Positions 15,842 to 25,216 of a DNA stretch of 64,000 nucleotides are shown here, piece after piece. The position numbers and the translations under genes are program-made. The stretch spans positions 942,277 through 1,006,276 of the forward strand of contig CATQHS010000001.1 of the NCBI GenBank assembly GCA_958296055.1. Direction: 5' to 3'. Positions within the stretch are counted from its first letter, which is position 1. Every line of letters begins with the position of its first letter. The stretch comes from an uncultured Acidimicrobiales bacterium. GTDB lineage: Bacteria > Actinomycetota > Acidimicrobiia > Acidimicrobiales > Aldehydirespiratoraceae. The notes under the pieces were generated by a model. That model saw only the letters and a list, made by a program, of their open reading frames with translations, made no database searches and was not told the origin of the DNA.

Positions 15842-17393
15842 GACCCACACCGCTGAGACTCATCCTGGCGGCGCGCCGGTGACCGTCGTCTTGGACCCCA
15901 CCGCCGAGCGCCGCCCGGCCCGGCGCCAGCGGGCGGAGCGGCCCGAGTCGCTGGCCGGCCTGAGCGTGGGCCTGCTCGACATCTCCAAGCCCCGGGGCGA
16001 CGTGTTCCTGAACCGGGTGGCCGAGCGGCTGGCCGGCCTGGGCGCGGAGGTGGCCCGCTACGCCAAGCCGACCTTCGCCAAGCCGGCCCCCGCCGACCTG
16101 CGCCACGAGATCGGCGCCCGCTGCGACGCGGTGATCGAGGCCCTGGCCGATTGAGGCTCCTGCACGTCGTGCAGTGTGCACGACATCAGCGAACTGGAGC
16201 GCCGGGGCGTGCCCGCGGTGTGCGTGGCTTCGGCGGAGTTCGCCTCTGCGGCCGCGACCCAGGCCGAGGCGCTCGGGTTCGAGGTGGCCGCGGTGTTCAC
16301 CGAGCACCCCATCCAGGACCGCACCGACGCCGAGATGGCCGCCATCGCCGACGCCGTCTTCGAGTCCCTGGTGGAGGCCCTGACCGCGCCTGGCTGACCG
16401 CGCCGGTGAACCCCGGGGGAGTCGCCGCAGCCGGGCGATTTGCTCGTGGACCATCCGGGACGGCACCGGATCGCCGCCTTCAGCCATGAAGACCCCGTCC
16501 GCGTAGAGAGCGGCGTCGTGGGCCAACTGCACCATGGCCTTCAGGTCCGCCTCGGCCTTGCGCCACTGCTTGCCCTCATCCGTCGTGTAGGCGGATAGCG
16601 CATGCCAGGCCAGCACATCCTTCACGACGAGCCCCGAGGCCTCCACGATCTCGGTTAGCTCGCGGCGCCAGGCTTCGGAGCGCACCTCTCCCAATAGGAC
16701 CCTCAGGTTGTGCGTCCGCGAAGGAGGGAACCCCGACAGGGCGATCACCGTCTTGACGGCTAGCTCGATGGTGTCGGAGGCGTGGCCGCACGCGGCCCTG
16801 CGCCGGTCTTTCAGGTACACGTCGCGCACGTCCGGGTCCCAGGCCTGCTGTTCCGACTCGTCGGGAGTCATGGCACCTACCAGCTTCCGCAGATGCCTGG
16901 CCATGTCCCGGTGCGGGCTGGCCGCTTCGGCGAGGTTGTTGTCGGGCATCGTCATCGGTTTCCCCCAGTCCGGCGGGCGCCGGGGCCCGCGGCTCAGCAG
17001 GGGAAGCAGTTGGCCGGTGAGGCTGGCCTCGAACGAGGCCGACACCTTCTCGGTGCGGGCCCTCCACTCGGGGAGGTCGGAGAGATGAATGTGAACCGGA
17101 TGCCCGACGGCAGCTTGGGCCGCGTCGGTGAGTTGGTCTTTGATCTCGTCTCGGCGCCGGTAGTCGCCCAAGTCGTCGATCAGCACCACCAAGTCGATGT
17201 CGCTGCAATGGGTGGCCTGGCCTCGGGCCACCGACCCGAACAGCATGATCCGCGCCACGTCGGCCCGAGCCGAGCCGACAGCCGCCGCCGCGGTCTCGGC
17301 GTCTCGGAGGACAGGGCAGGACGCGGCGGCACGGTCCGCAGGCACGGCTTCGCCAAAGACGGGGCGGGACGCGACTGCGGTGCGAGAGGACAC
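15831..17393 (-). CDS. MNT nucleotidyltransferase-HEPN fusion with antisense run-on
   Basis: The recognisable protein is about 330 residues. An MNT nucleotidyltransferase domain with MLFGSVARGQATHCSDIDLVV (the GS...DxD metal motif) is followed from about residue 155 by a HEPN-like helical domain (RDMARHLRKLVGAM, RRRAACGHASDTIELAVKTV). MNT and HEPN proteins usually form toxin-antitoxin pairs; here both are in one chain. After about 16400 the frame has no stop and runs antisense through the whole UGSC gene to 15831, with composition typical of a shadow frame. The native stop seems to have been lost. Start GTG 17393. Confidence 0.65.
   Translation of the reverse strand: MSSRTAVASRPVFGEAVPADRAAASCPVLRDAETAAAAVGSARADVARIMLFGSVARGQATHCSDIDLVVLIDDLGDYRRRDEIKDQLTDAAQAAVGHPVHIHLSDLPEWRARTEKVSASFEASLTGQLLPLLSRGPRRPPDWGKPMTMPDNNLAEAASPHRDMARHLRKLVGAMTPDESEQQAWDPDVRDVYLKDRRRAACGHASDTIELAVKTVIALSGFPPSRTHNLRVLLGEVRSEAWRRELTEIVEASGLVVKDVLAWHALSAYTTDEGKQWRKAEADLKAMVQLAHDAALYADGVFMAEGGDPVPSRMVHEQIARLRRLPRGSPARSARRGQGLHQGLEDGVGDGGHLGVGAVLDGVLGEHRGHLEPERLGLGRGRRGELRRSHAHRGHAPALQFADVVHTARRAGASIGQGLDHRVAAGADLVAQVGGGRLGEGRLGVAGHLRAQAGQPLGHPVQEHVAPGLGDVEQAHAQAGQRLGPLRPLAPGRAALGGGVQDDGHRRAARMSLSGVGLMG
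15838..15882 (+). CDS. 14-codon mini-frame linking two genes
   Basis: ATG 15838 overlaps the stop of the upstream gene (ATGA), and the frame ends in TGA 15880-15882, which overlaps the GTG start of the selenoprotein gene (GTGA). The peptide would be MRPTPLRLILAARR. The neat double overlap suggests a coupling device that carries ribosomes from one gene to the next rather than a functional peptide. Confidence 0.35.
   Translation: MRPTPLRLILAARR
15879..16397 (+). CDS. UGSC-family selenoprotein (in-frame TGA = Sec)
   Basis: Read straight through TGA 16152-16154 the gene encodes 172 residues. Residue 92 (Sec) stands in AIEALAD-U-GSCTSCSVHDI-type context, exactly the U-G-S-C motif that names the UGSC (seleno)protein family; non-seleno relatives have Cys there. 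The sequence on both sides is in the same frame and family-like (LSVGLLDISKPRGDVFLNR before, ISELERRGVPAVCVASAEF after). A hairpin directly follows the TGA. Function is unknown; a redox role is likely from the Sec/Cys pair. Start GTG 15879 overlaps the mini-frame. Standard gene finders would split it into 15879-16154 and a second fragment from 16176. Confidence 0.88.
16155..16184 (+). promoter_or_regulatory. bacterial SECIS-like hairpin after the Sec codon
   Basis: GTCGTGCA (16166-16173) pairs perfectly with TGCACGAC (16177-16184) around a GTG apical loop. The loop begins 20 nt after the UGA and has G as its first base, within the range described for bacterial SECIS elements. It would recruit SelB with Sec-tRNA. 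selA, selB, selC and selD are not in this window. Confidence 0.7.
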
Positions 17394-17499
17394 GGCCGGA
17401 TCCTACGACAGTCGTCACCGGCGCGCCGACATCTTTGCCCAATTTTCCACCCTTATCCGACTTTTTCAATCACTGACCGGCTAAGACGGCCTCTCGCTG

Positions 17500-18067
17500 G
17501 ACCTGACGCAGCACGACTGAGCCTGAGCTTCGATCTCTCCGAGAGGGCTGAGGCGGCGTCGGGGCGGCCGGTGGAGGTCTTCGTGACCGATTGGCCCGAG
17601 TGGCGCCAGCGCATAAGCGGAGTGTCGTCGTCGTTCGAGGCATCCATAGCCCCCCATGCGGTGGCGCTGGTGGAGCGGCCGGCCGGCGCGGTGAGATGGA
17701 ACAAGGAGATCGGACTGCCCGACACCAACCAGACCGAAGCCCTCGGCCGCCTCGACGAAGCGGCCAAGGCTCTCCGCTGGAGGCCAACACGCTGGAGGAC
17801 GGCAAGCCGCCGTATCACGACATCACCGTCTGGCGTCAGGCCGGGACCTATATATCCGACCGGCCCGAACTCGGGCTCGAGGACTCATCGCGCCTTGCGC
17901 CCGTGCTGGCCTCGGCCGCGGCCGAACTGACCGACCTGGCAGCCCACGACATCGAGGCCGCTATCGGCGTAAGCGAAACCATCGAACGCGCCCGGCGAAT
18001 AGCGGCCGAGGCCCGCGGGATCATCCAGGCCAGAGACCTGCTGACCGGATCATCCCGGCGAAGCTGA
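17500..18067 (+). pseudogene. frameshifted, 5'-truncated copy of an MNT-HEPN-type gene
   Basis: From about 17500 one frame reads SERAEAASGRPVEVFVTDWPEW and FEASIAPHAVALVERPAG, matching the intact protein nearby (HPVHIHLSDLPEWR, FEASLTGQLLPLLSRGP). Near 17775 the homology shifts frame and continues LEANTLEDGKPPYHDITVW to a stop at 18067. The GS...DxD motif is missing at the front. It lies head to head with the intact gene at 15831-17393, so it is a degraded relative in opposite orientation. Confidence 0.6.
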
Positions 18068-18114
18068 GCTGGATAGCGCGAACCGGGAGAGGAGCGGAGG
18101 CCGGGGGCGAGCGG

Positions 18115-18918
18115 TCAGCCGGGGCGGAACAACTCGGGGGCTGAGGGGCAGTCGGAACGGCCTCTGATCCGGTCGGGGGTGCGCAGCCCCACCGGTGTGA
18201 CCACCTGGGTGACGAGGCGGTCCAAGTCGAGGACCTCATAGCCGCCGTTCGGCTGGCGGCTGCGATCGAGGCGAGCCGTCGCCAGGCTCCACATGGCCGC
18301 GGGCAGGACCCGCCCGACGCCGGCCACCAGCCACACCGGGGTGGCCGAGGCCCGGGCCCGGTCAGCCGCCTCAACCGCGCCTGGTCCGACCAGCGCGGCG
18401 GAGGGCCCGACGCAGTCGCTCTCCAGCACCAACACGTCGGCGGCGGCGTTTGCGGGCCCGTCGGGATCATCCACGGCCGCGGCGACGGGTGCGAGCCCGT
18501 CTAGATCACCCGCGGCGGCATCCGGGCCGCACCAGTCGGGTGCCCCGTCGAGAGGCACGATCCGCAGGTCGGGGCGGGACTGCAGCACCGGGCCGGCGAT
18601 GTCGGAGTCGCCCAGCGCGGCCACGGTCAGGCCGTGGCCCAGCCCGTGGTCCAGCTCGTGACCGGTGGGGTCGGCCTCGATCTCGGCCACCGCGGCAGCG
18701 GCCTCCGATCGGGGGTCGGGGCCGGTGAGCATCCGGGCCGCCAGCCATACCAGGGGCGCGCACCCGGGCCGGCGGTCCAGCAGCCGTCGGCAGGAGGTGA
18801 GCAGGCCCATGGGATCGTCGGCCATGGTCGCCAGCGCGGCGGCCGACTCGCGCACCAGTGGCACCACCGGCACGGCGCCCGCCCGGGCCACGTACCTCAA
18901 CCGTTCTATGGGGTGCAC
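18115..18918 (-). CDS. conserved actinobacterial protein, initiation-factor-2B-like
   Basis: A 267-residue Ala/Asp-rich protein starting MHPIERLRYVARAGAVPVV. The later part (VLVLESDCVGPSAALVGPGAVEAADRARASATPVWLVAGVGRVLP) recalls the nucleotide-sugar-phosphate-isomerase-like fold of eIF-2B/MtnA proteins, where a D-x-x-G motif precedes a helix. Similarity is weak and the active-site set is not clearly complete, so function is uncertain. GTG 18918 lies 6 nt after a TACCAT box on the minus strand; the gene diverges from the thioredoxin-like gene at 18999. Confidence 0.6.
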   Translation of the reverse strand: MHPIERLRYVARAGAVPVVPLVRESAAALATMADDPMGLLTSCRRLLDRRPGCAPLVWLAARMLTGPDPRSEAAAAVAEIEADPTGHELDHGLGHGLTVAALGDSDIAGPVLQSRPDLRIVPLDGAPDWCGPDAAAGDLDGLAPVAAAVDDPDGPANAAADVLVLESDCVGPSAALVGPGAVEAADRARASATPVWLVAGVGRVLPAAMWSLATARLDRSRQPNGGYEVLDLDRLVTQVVTPVGLRTPDRIRGRSDCPSAPELFRPG

Positions 18919-18924
18919 GCTGGG

Positions 18925-18991
18925 ATGGTAGGCCGAGTCCTACAGCCCGTCGCCGCGCCGGACCGTCACGCCCGCCGGGCCGCGCTAGCTT
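18925..18991. promoter_or_regulatory. divergent pair of leaderless-type -10 boxes
   Basis: TACCAT on the minus strand (18925-18930) is 6 nt from GTG 18918. TAGCTT on the plus strand (18986-18991) is 7 nt from GTG 18999. The 80-bp gap would hold both promoters. Confidence 0.45.
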
Positions 18992-18998
18992 GACGGTC

Positions 18999-19484
18999 GT
19001 GGCCACCGTTTCGACCGGCCTGGAACTCACCGCTCTCGGCGGCCGGCCCCGCCCGCTGGACGACTGGCTCACCACTTTCCCGCTGGCGCCGGTGATCCTC
19101 GACCCTTACACCATCGAGAGTTCCTGGATACTAGAGACGGCCCGCCGCATCCTCGTCAACTACCGCGGCGCCGGATGCCGGATCTGCTGGGTGATCACCT
19201 GCGGCCCCGACGACGCCCGCCAGTTCCTGGGGCCCTACGCCGACGAGTTCCTGACCTTCATCGACCCCGACCGCCGGGCCGCGCCCGCCTTCGGGATCGA
19301 CCGGCTGCCCGCCTTCTGCCTCATCCGCCAGGACGGGTCGGTGGCGGCCGAGGCCCAGGGCTGGGACCCGCACCAGTGGCGGGCGGTGGCCGAGGCGATC
19401 TCCGAGCTCACCCGCTGGACCCGCCCGGTCATCCCCGACCAGGGCGACCCGGCCCCCTACGCCGGAACCCCGGCGGGGGGCTGA
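18999..19484 (+). CDS. thioredoxin-fold-like conserved protein
   Basis: A 161-residue protein beginning [15 protein letters not shown]. It has [40 protein letters not shown], with a CxxC-like CRIC at a position unusual for thioredoxins, and [18 protein letters not shown], which resembles the cis-Pro strand of thioredoxin-like folds. I assign no precise function. It lies 20 bp upstream of class I fumarase and is probably co-transcribed with it, so a link to the oxygen-sensitive Fe-S cluster of the fumarase is possible. Confidence 0.6.
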   Translation: MATVSTGLELTALGGRPRPLDDWLTTFPLAPVILDPYTIESSWILETARRILVNYRGAGCRICWVITCGPDDARQFLGPYADEFLTFIDPDRRAAPAFGIDRLPAFCLIRQDGSVAAEAQGWDPHQWRAVAEAISELTRWTRPVIPDQGDPAPYAGTPAGG

Positions 19485-19504
19485 ACGGGCAGCCGGGCCG
19501 GGGC

Positions 19505-21148
<1,644 letters not shown>

Positions 21149-21159
21149 TCCGAGATATA

Positions 21160-21179
21160 TGTCGGGGACACTCCCGACA
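21160..21179 (+). terminator. hairpin after fumarase
   Basis: TGTCGGG (21160-21166) pairs with CCCGACA (21173-21179) around a 6-base loop, 11 bp past the fumarase stop. There is no T-run, so it is either a weak terminator or a processing hairpin. Confidence 0.45.
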
Positions 21180-21204
21180 ATCAGTTGGAAAGGAGCTTTC
21201 AAAA

Positions 21205-21918
21205 GTGAAGAACAGGCACGACGGATTTGTTTCGTACACTGAGCTGCCCCTGCTCGTCTTGGCCCTGGTGGACTGCCCGATATTGGTGTGGGAGGCGCTG
21301 GCCTGGGGCGGCCGCAGCGGTTCTCCGCCGGTATGGGCCGAATTAATAAGCTATATAGTCTGGGCTCTTTTTGCCGGAGATCTGATAATTCGGCTCTGGC
21401 TCACCGAAGAACCCAAACTAAAGTACTTGAATAGAAATTGGGTAGACGTGTTTATCGTGCTACTACCCTTCCTGCGCGTTCTACGGATACTGCGCATAGT
21501 CAGATTACTTCAGGCAGTTCTATATCTAGTCAGAGCCTTAAGAACCGTCAGAAGGTTTACCCGTCGCGGATTTGTAAAACGTACTCTAGTGGTGATTTCT
21601 CTATCCATAACCTCGGCAACATTTGTCGCATGGCTGGCCGAGCGGTCCCATAGCGACAGCGACATCAGAACGTTTTGGGACGCGCTGTGGTGGACAATGT
21701 GTACTATCACCACCGTAGGTTACGGAGATTTATATCCTGTGACCGCAGTAGGCAGGTCAGTAGCTATGGTGTTGATGCTGGTTGGCATCGTTACCTTTGG
21801 AGTGCTCACCGCCAACATCGCCGCGTACCTGATGTCCCAGAGACATCCAACGAACTGCCCCAACTGCGGCAGCGCCCTGACCCGGATGAGCGAACCCATC
21901 CACTCGCTTCACCAGTAA
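21205..21918 (+). CDS. voltage-gated-type potassium channel, six helices
   Basis: A 237-residue protein. Hydrophobic segments S1 and S2 are followed by an S4-like run of regularly spaced arginines (FLRVLRILRIVRLLQAVLYLVRALRTVRR), S5, the pore loop with selectivity filter TVGYGD (ALWWTMCTITTVGYGDLYPV) and S6. The C-terminus carries NCPNCGSAL, a zinc-knuckle-like CPxC. This is a complete small Kv-type subunit that would assemble as a tetramer in the membrane. The GTG start at 21205 has AAGGAG upstream. The DNA is clearly richer in A/T than its neighbours, so it may be acquired. Confidence 0.93.
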   Translation: MKNRHDGFVSYTELPLLVLALVDCPILVWEALAWGGRSGSPPVWAELISYIVWALFAGDLIIRLWLTEEPKLKYLNRNWVDVFIVLLPFLRVLRILRIVRLLQAVLYLVRALRTVRRFTRRGFVKRTLVVISLSITSATFVAWLAERSHSDSDIRTFWDALWWTMCTITTVGYGDLYPVTAVGRSVAMVLMLVGIVTFGVLTANIAAYLMSQRHPTNCPNCGSALTRMSEPIHSLHQ

Positions 21919-21944
21919 CGAGACCACCTGCGAGAGCGCACCCG

Positions 21945-21970
21945 AACCGGGGGTGTCACACCCTCTGGTT
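21945..21970 (+). terminator. hairpin after the channel gene
   Basis: AACC...GGTT enclose GGGTG-TCA-CACCC, giving a 5-bp stem with a 3-base loop plus a 4-bp outer stem across a small internal loop. It lies between the channel gene and the RNase gene. Confidence 0.4.
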
Positions 21971-22017
21971 AGGTTTCAATCCATGGCATCGAACCCAACC
22001 GGCAGCGGGAGCGGCCC

Positions 22018-23505
22018 ATGGATCTAGCCACAATCTTCCTAATGGCGGCAGCCGCGGTTTTGGCCGCGGTCTTGAGCGTCGCCGCCACCGCCGTCATCGT
22101 GAAGAGGCGCCTGGTCCCCCCGGAGGTCCGCAGCCTGGTCTTGGAGCGCGAGCCCGACGAGGCCGACGGCCCGGCGGAGCGCGCCCCGGCGGTCCCGCCG
22201 CTCGAACTGACCGGGCCGCTGCGGCCGGGCCCCGCCCACGGCCCCGATCCGGCGGTCCGGCTCTACGTCAAGCCGGGCCGCAGGACGGCGGAGATCCTGA
22301 TCATCGACGGGCGGGGGCTGCTGGAGTACGCCCGGATTGACGACGGCCCCCGCTACGACGACGTGTACCTGGGCGAGGTGCTTGGTCCCGATAGCGGCGA
22401 CACCGGGCTGTTCGTGGACATCGGCGAGGACGCAGAGGCTTTCTTGGACATCAACGAGGGGGTGAACGCCAGCCGCAGGCCCGGCGACCGCGTCCTCTGC
22501 CGACTGACCGGGCTGCCGAGAGGAGCCAAGGGCTACCAGGTGAGCGACCAAGTCGGGCTCAAGGGCCGCTACGTCACCCTGCTGCGGGACCGGCCCGACG
22601 TGATGGCCACCGGGAATCTCTACCAGCACCTCGACGACGCCGACGCGGGCCTGCTCAGCCGGAAATGGAAAGAGCGCTGCGCGGCCGCCGGCCGGGGCGT
22701 GATGGTGAGGGACGACGCCGGCACGGCCAGCCGGTCCCTGTACGAGAAGGACTTCGGATACCTCATGGACCGGATGCGAAAGCTCGAGCGCCATCTCGAA
22801 GACCCCCGCAGCCCCGCACCGGCCCGGCTCGCCCACGCCAGCGTTTACGAAACAGTGCTCGAAGCGGTGCTGTCCTCCTTGGACCGCGCCGACGCGTTCC
22901 GCTCGGTGACCGTGGTGGGTGGGTGGCGCGGCAAGTTCATCACCGACCTCAAAGCCCAGATCAGCCGCAGCCGGTCGGGCGCGCTGGCCGCGCTGAAGAT
23001 CGCCCGCAAGAGCCTGTACAACCGCCGAGAGATCGAAGCGCCCCTAGATGAGATGCGCAACAAGCTCGACCGGCGGGCGGTGAGGGCAGCGTGCCCGTCG
23101 GGGGCCAACCTGGTGATCGAGCAGACCGAGGCGCTGATCTCAGTGGACGTCAACAGCGCCGGGGCCCGCCGACACTACGGCGAGGCCGACGAGGAATACG
23201 CGCTGAGGATCAACTCGGAGGCGGCCAGCACTCTGGCCCGGACGCTGCGGCTACTGAACCTCGGCGGAATCGTGGTGGTCGACTTCATCGACATGGCCGC
23301 AGACGCCGCTCGCGAACGGCTGCTAAACCGCGTCCGCCAGAGCTTCGATCGCCACGAGCCGCTGCTGCGCCGGCCCGCCGAGATCAACCTCGGGACGATC
23401 AGCCCGACGACCGGGGTGTTGGACCTGACCCGCCGCCGCGATGGCTACTCACTGTGGGAAGAATCCAAGACCCAGCCGCAGGCGGCTACGGGCCGAGGGC
23501 GGTGA
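22018..23505 (+). CDS. rng: RNase E/G family ribonuclease with N-terminal membrane helix
   Basis: A 495-residue protein. Residues 1-32 form one membrane helix (IFLMAAAAVLAAVLSVAATAVIV), a charged linker follows, and from about residue 80 the RNase E/G core. An S1-like part has YDDVYLGEVLGPDSGDTGLFVDIG. The catalytic block ISVDVNSAGARR...LGGIVVVDFIDM places both metal-binding aspartates. It processes rRNA and mRNA. The Cys pair of the RNase E zinc link is absent, and the N-terminal anchor is not seen in E. coli RNase G. A leaderless mini-frame (ATG 21983, 14 codons) overlaps its start. The 3' end overlaps the convergent ATPase gene by 20 bp. Confidence 0.9.
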   Translation: MDLATIFLMAAAAVLAAVLSVAATAVIVKRRLVPPEVRSLVLEREPDEADGPAERAPAVPPLELTGPLRPGPAHGPDPAVRLYVKPGRRTAEILIIDGRGLLEYARIDDGPRYDDVYLGEVLGPDSGDTGLFVDIGEDAEAFLDINEGVNASRRPGDRVLCRLTGLPRGAKGYQVSDQVGLKGRYVTLLRDRPDVMATGNLYQHLDDADAGLLSRKWKERCAAAGRGVMVRDDAGTASRSLYEKDFGYLMDRMRKLERHLEDPRSPAPARLAHASVYETVLEAVLSSLDRADAFRSVTVVGGWRGKFITDLKAQISRSRSGALAALKIARKSLYNRREIEAPLDEMRNKLDRRAVRAACPSGANLVIEQTEALISVDVNSAGARRHYGEADEEYALRINSEAASTLARTLRLLNLGGIVVVDFIDMAADAARERLLNRVRQSFDRHEPLLRRPAEINLGTISPTTGVLDLTRRRDGYSLWEESKTQPQAATGRGR

Positions 23506-24763
23506 TGGGCACTACTGCCGTCCCGTCGGGGTACTCGAATGCGGGGCCGCTGGCGGTGACGACGATCAGCTTGCTCGGGTCGCCCATCCGCGCCGGGTCC
23601 ACGCGCTCACGCAGCCGGTGCAGGGATCTCACCGCCTGCTCGACCGGTTCGGCGCCGCCGAGCTTGACTTCGACCGCGGCCCATCGGCGGTAGTCGAGGC
23701 TGGTGAGGACCGCGTCCACCTCCAAGCCGGAGCTGTCGCGGTAGTAAGACAGCTCCCAGTCGTTGGCCCGGGCGTACACGGCGAGGTCGCGCAGCACCAA
23801 AGACTCGAACAGCAGCCCGAAGTAGCTCAGCTCGCCCATCAGTCGGTCTCGGTTGGACCTCAACGCCGCTACCGCCAGCGACGGGTCCGCGAAATAGCGC
23901 TTGGGGGCGCGGCGCAACTCGGCCCGGGACCGCAGGTGCGGCCGCCACGCGGGCAGCTCCTCGGTAACGAACAGGCGAGCCAACGCCTCCAGGTAGCTCT
24001 TCACCGTCTGGGGGTGCAACGCCCCCGCGCCACCGCCGATGTCGGCGCCGAGCGTCTTGAGAGTCGCCTGCGTGGCGACGTTGCGGCCGACGGAGGCCAA
24101 TAAGCGGCGCACTCCGGCGGGGTCGCGGGCGATGCCGTCGACCCTGGAGACGTCGGTGCGGCTGATCTCGTCCAAGTACCCGCGAAGCTGGTGCTGCGCC
24201 GTCGCGGGCTCGTCGCCGAGCAGGCCCGGCCACCCGCCGCGGCAGGCCAGGCCCGCAATGTCGGACAGTTCCAGGGGCGACGCAGGCGCTGAGGCGCGCT
24301 CGGAGCTGAGCAGCCCGCCGAGGGAGACGCTCCCGCTCGACTCGCCGCTCTCAAAGAGGCTCATGGGCCGCATCCGCACCCGGATGATCCGGCCTGCGCC
24401 GCTGTGGCGGGTGGCGTCGTCGGGCGGGTCGGCCGACCCGGTCAGGATGAACTGGCCCTTGCGGCCCCGGTCGTCGCAGGCGCGGCGCATGGCGTCCCAC
24501 ACGCCCGGAGCGAGCTGCCATTCGTCCAGCAGGCGGGGCACCGGCCCGTCCAGCAGTTCCCGCGGCGCGATCTGCGCGGCCAGCCGATTCTCGAACGCCG
24601 CGTCGAAGGGAACCTCGCTTCGGGCGTGGCGGCGGCCGGTCCACGTCTTGCCGCAAGCCCGGGGCCCCTCTATCACCACCGCGGGAGAGGCGCGCAGCGC
24701 TCTCTCCACCTCGCGGTCGGCGACGCGAGGCATGTACCCGGGCGGTGTGAGCAGATCTGTCAT
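23486..24763 (-). CDS. AAA-type ATPase with DUF4143 domain
   Basis: A 425-residue protein. Walker A is VIEGPRACGKTWTGRRHA, Walker B VPRLLDEWQLAP, and a sensor-like FILTGSADP follows. After residue 200 comes the DUF4143 half (HPQTVKSYLEALARLFVTEELPAW, FADPSLAVAAL, then ELSYYRDSSGLEVDAVLTS and AVEVKLGG). The last part has a D...ExK pattern resembling a PD-(D/E)xK nuclease. The role of these widespread prokaryotic ATPases is unknown; they are often linked to mobile DNA and toxin-antitoxin loci, as here. The gene converges on rng with a 20-bp overlap. Confidence 0.85.
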   Translation of the reverse strand: MTDLLTPPGYMPRVADREVERALRASPAVVIEGPRACGKTWTGRRHARSEVPFDAAFENRLAAQIAPRELLDGPVPRLLDEWQLAPGVWDAMRRACDDRGRKGQFILTGSADPPDDATRHSGAGRIIRVRMRPMSLFESGESSGSVSLGGLLSSERASAPASPLELSDIAGLACRGGWPGLLGDEPATAQHQLRGYLDEISRTDVSRVDGIARDPAGVRRLLASVGRNVATQATLKTLGADIGGGAGALHPQTVKSYLEALARLFVTEELPAWRPHLRSRAELRRAPKRYFADPSLAVAALRSNRDRLMGELSYFGLLFESLVLRDLAVYARANDWELSYYRDSSGLEVDAVLTSLDYRRWAAVEVKLGGAEPVEQAVRSLHRLRERVDPARMGDPSKLIVVTASGPAFEYPDGTAVVPITALGP

Positions 24764-24973
24764 AGTTCAAGGCCCACCTCAAGCCTAAGGCGAGATTGGC
24801 CTGATCGCGATAATGTGGACATCTCAGTCGCGATTTTATGAACTGCCTGATCGCGCTTGAATGGGCTACCTGACGGGCGTCTTGGGAGTTCGCACACGAA
24901 CTCAAAGCAGCGGAAGCCAGATAGAGGACCTGATATAGTCTAGTCTGACCAAGGCCAGGTCTGGAGAGAGTCG
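24764..24973. promoter_or_regulatory. divergent intergenic region with 11-bp direct repeats
   Basis: GCCTGATCGCG occurs twice (24799-24809 and 24845-24855), upstream of the ATPase gene. Closer to the antitoxin gene, TATAGT and an inverted GACCT...AGGTC pair lie before GGAGAG and the ATG at 24974. These are candidate operators for the ATPase gene and for the Phd-type antitoxin. Confidence 0.35.
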
Positions 24974-25216
24974 ATGAGCGAAGCGGTGATCAACGTCTAT
25001 GAGGCGAAGACGAACCTCTCGAAGCTGCTCAACCGCGTGGAGCAAGGCGAGGAGGTCGTCATCGGCCGCTCCGGTCGTCCCGTCGCCCGACTCGTCGCCT
25101 ACCGGCCGCGCCGTGCCCCGAGGGCGCCCGGCCGGCTCGCGGGCAAGATCGACATGGCCGCGGACTTTGCCGACACACCCGAATGGCTGATCGACGCCTT
25201 CGAGGCGAAAGGGTGA
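24974..25216 (+). CDS. Phd/YefM-type antitoxin
   Basis: An 80-residue protein, MSEAVINVYEAKTNLSKLL then NRVEQGEEVVIGRSGRPVARLV, the Phd/YefM DNA-binding fold (INVYEAKTxLSxLLxxVexGEEVxIxRxGkPVA). The C-terminus (PEWLIDAFEAKG) wraps the toxin. It binds its own promoter and neutralises the PIN toxin encoded by the overlapping downstream gene (GTGA). GGAGAG precedes the ATG. Confidence 0.95.
   Translation: MSEAVINVYEAKTNLSKLLNRVEQGEEVVIGRSGRPVARLVAYRPRRAPRAPGRLAGKIDMAADFADTPEWLIDAFEAKG

Noticed and set aside
16155..16397. Separate small gene starting at 16176 after a true stop
   Set aside because: Same frame as the upstream part, family-like sequence continues directly after the TGA and a SECIS-like hairpin is present, so read-through as Sec is the better explanation.
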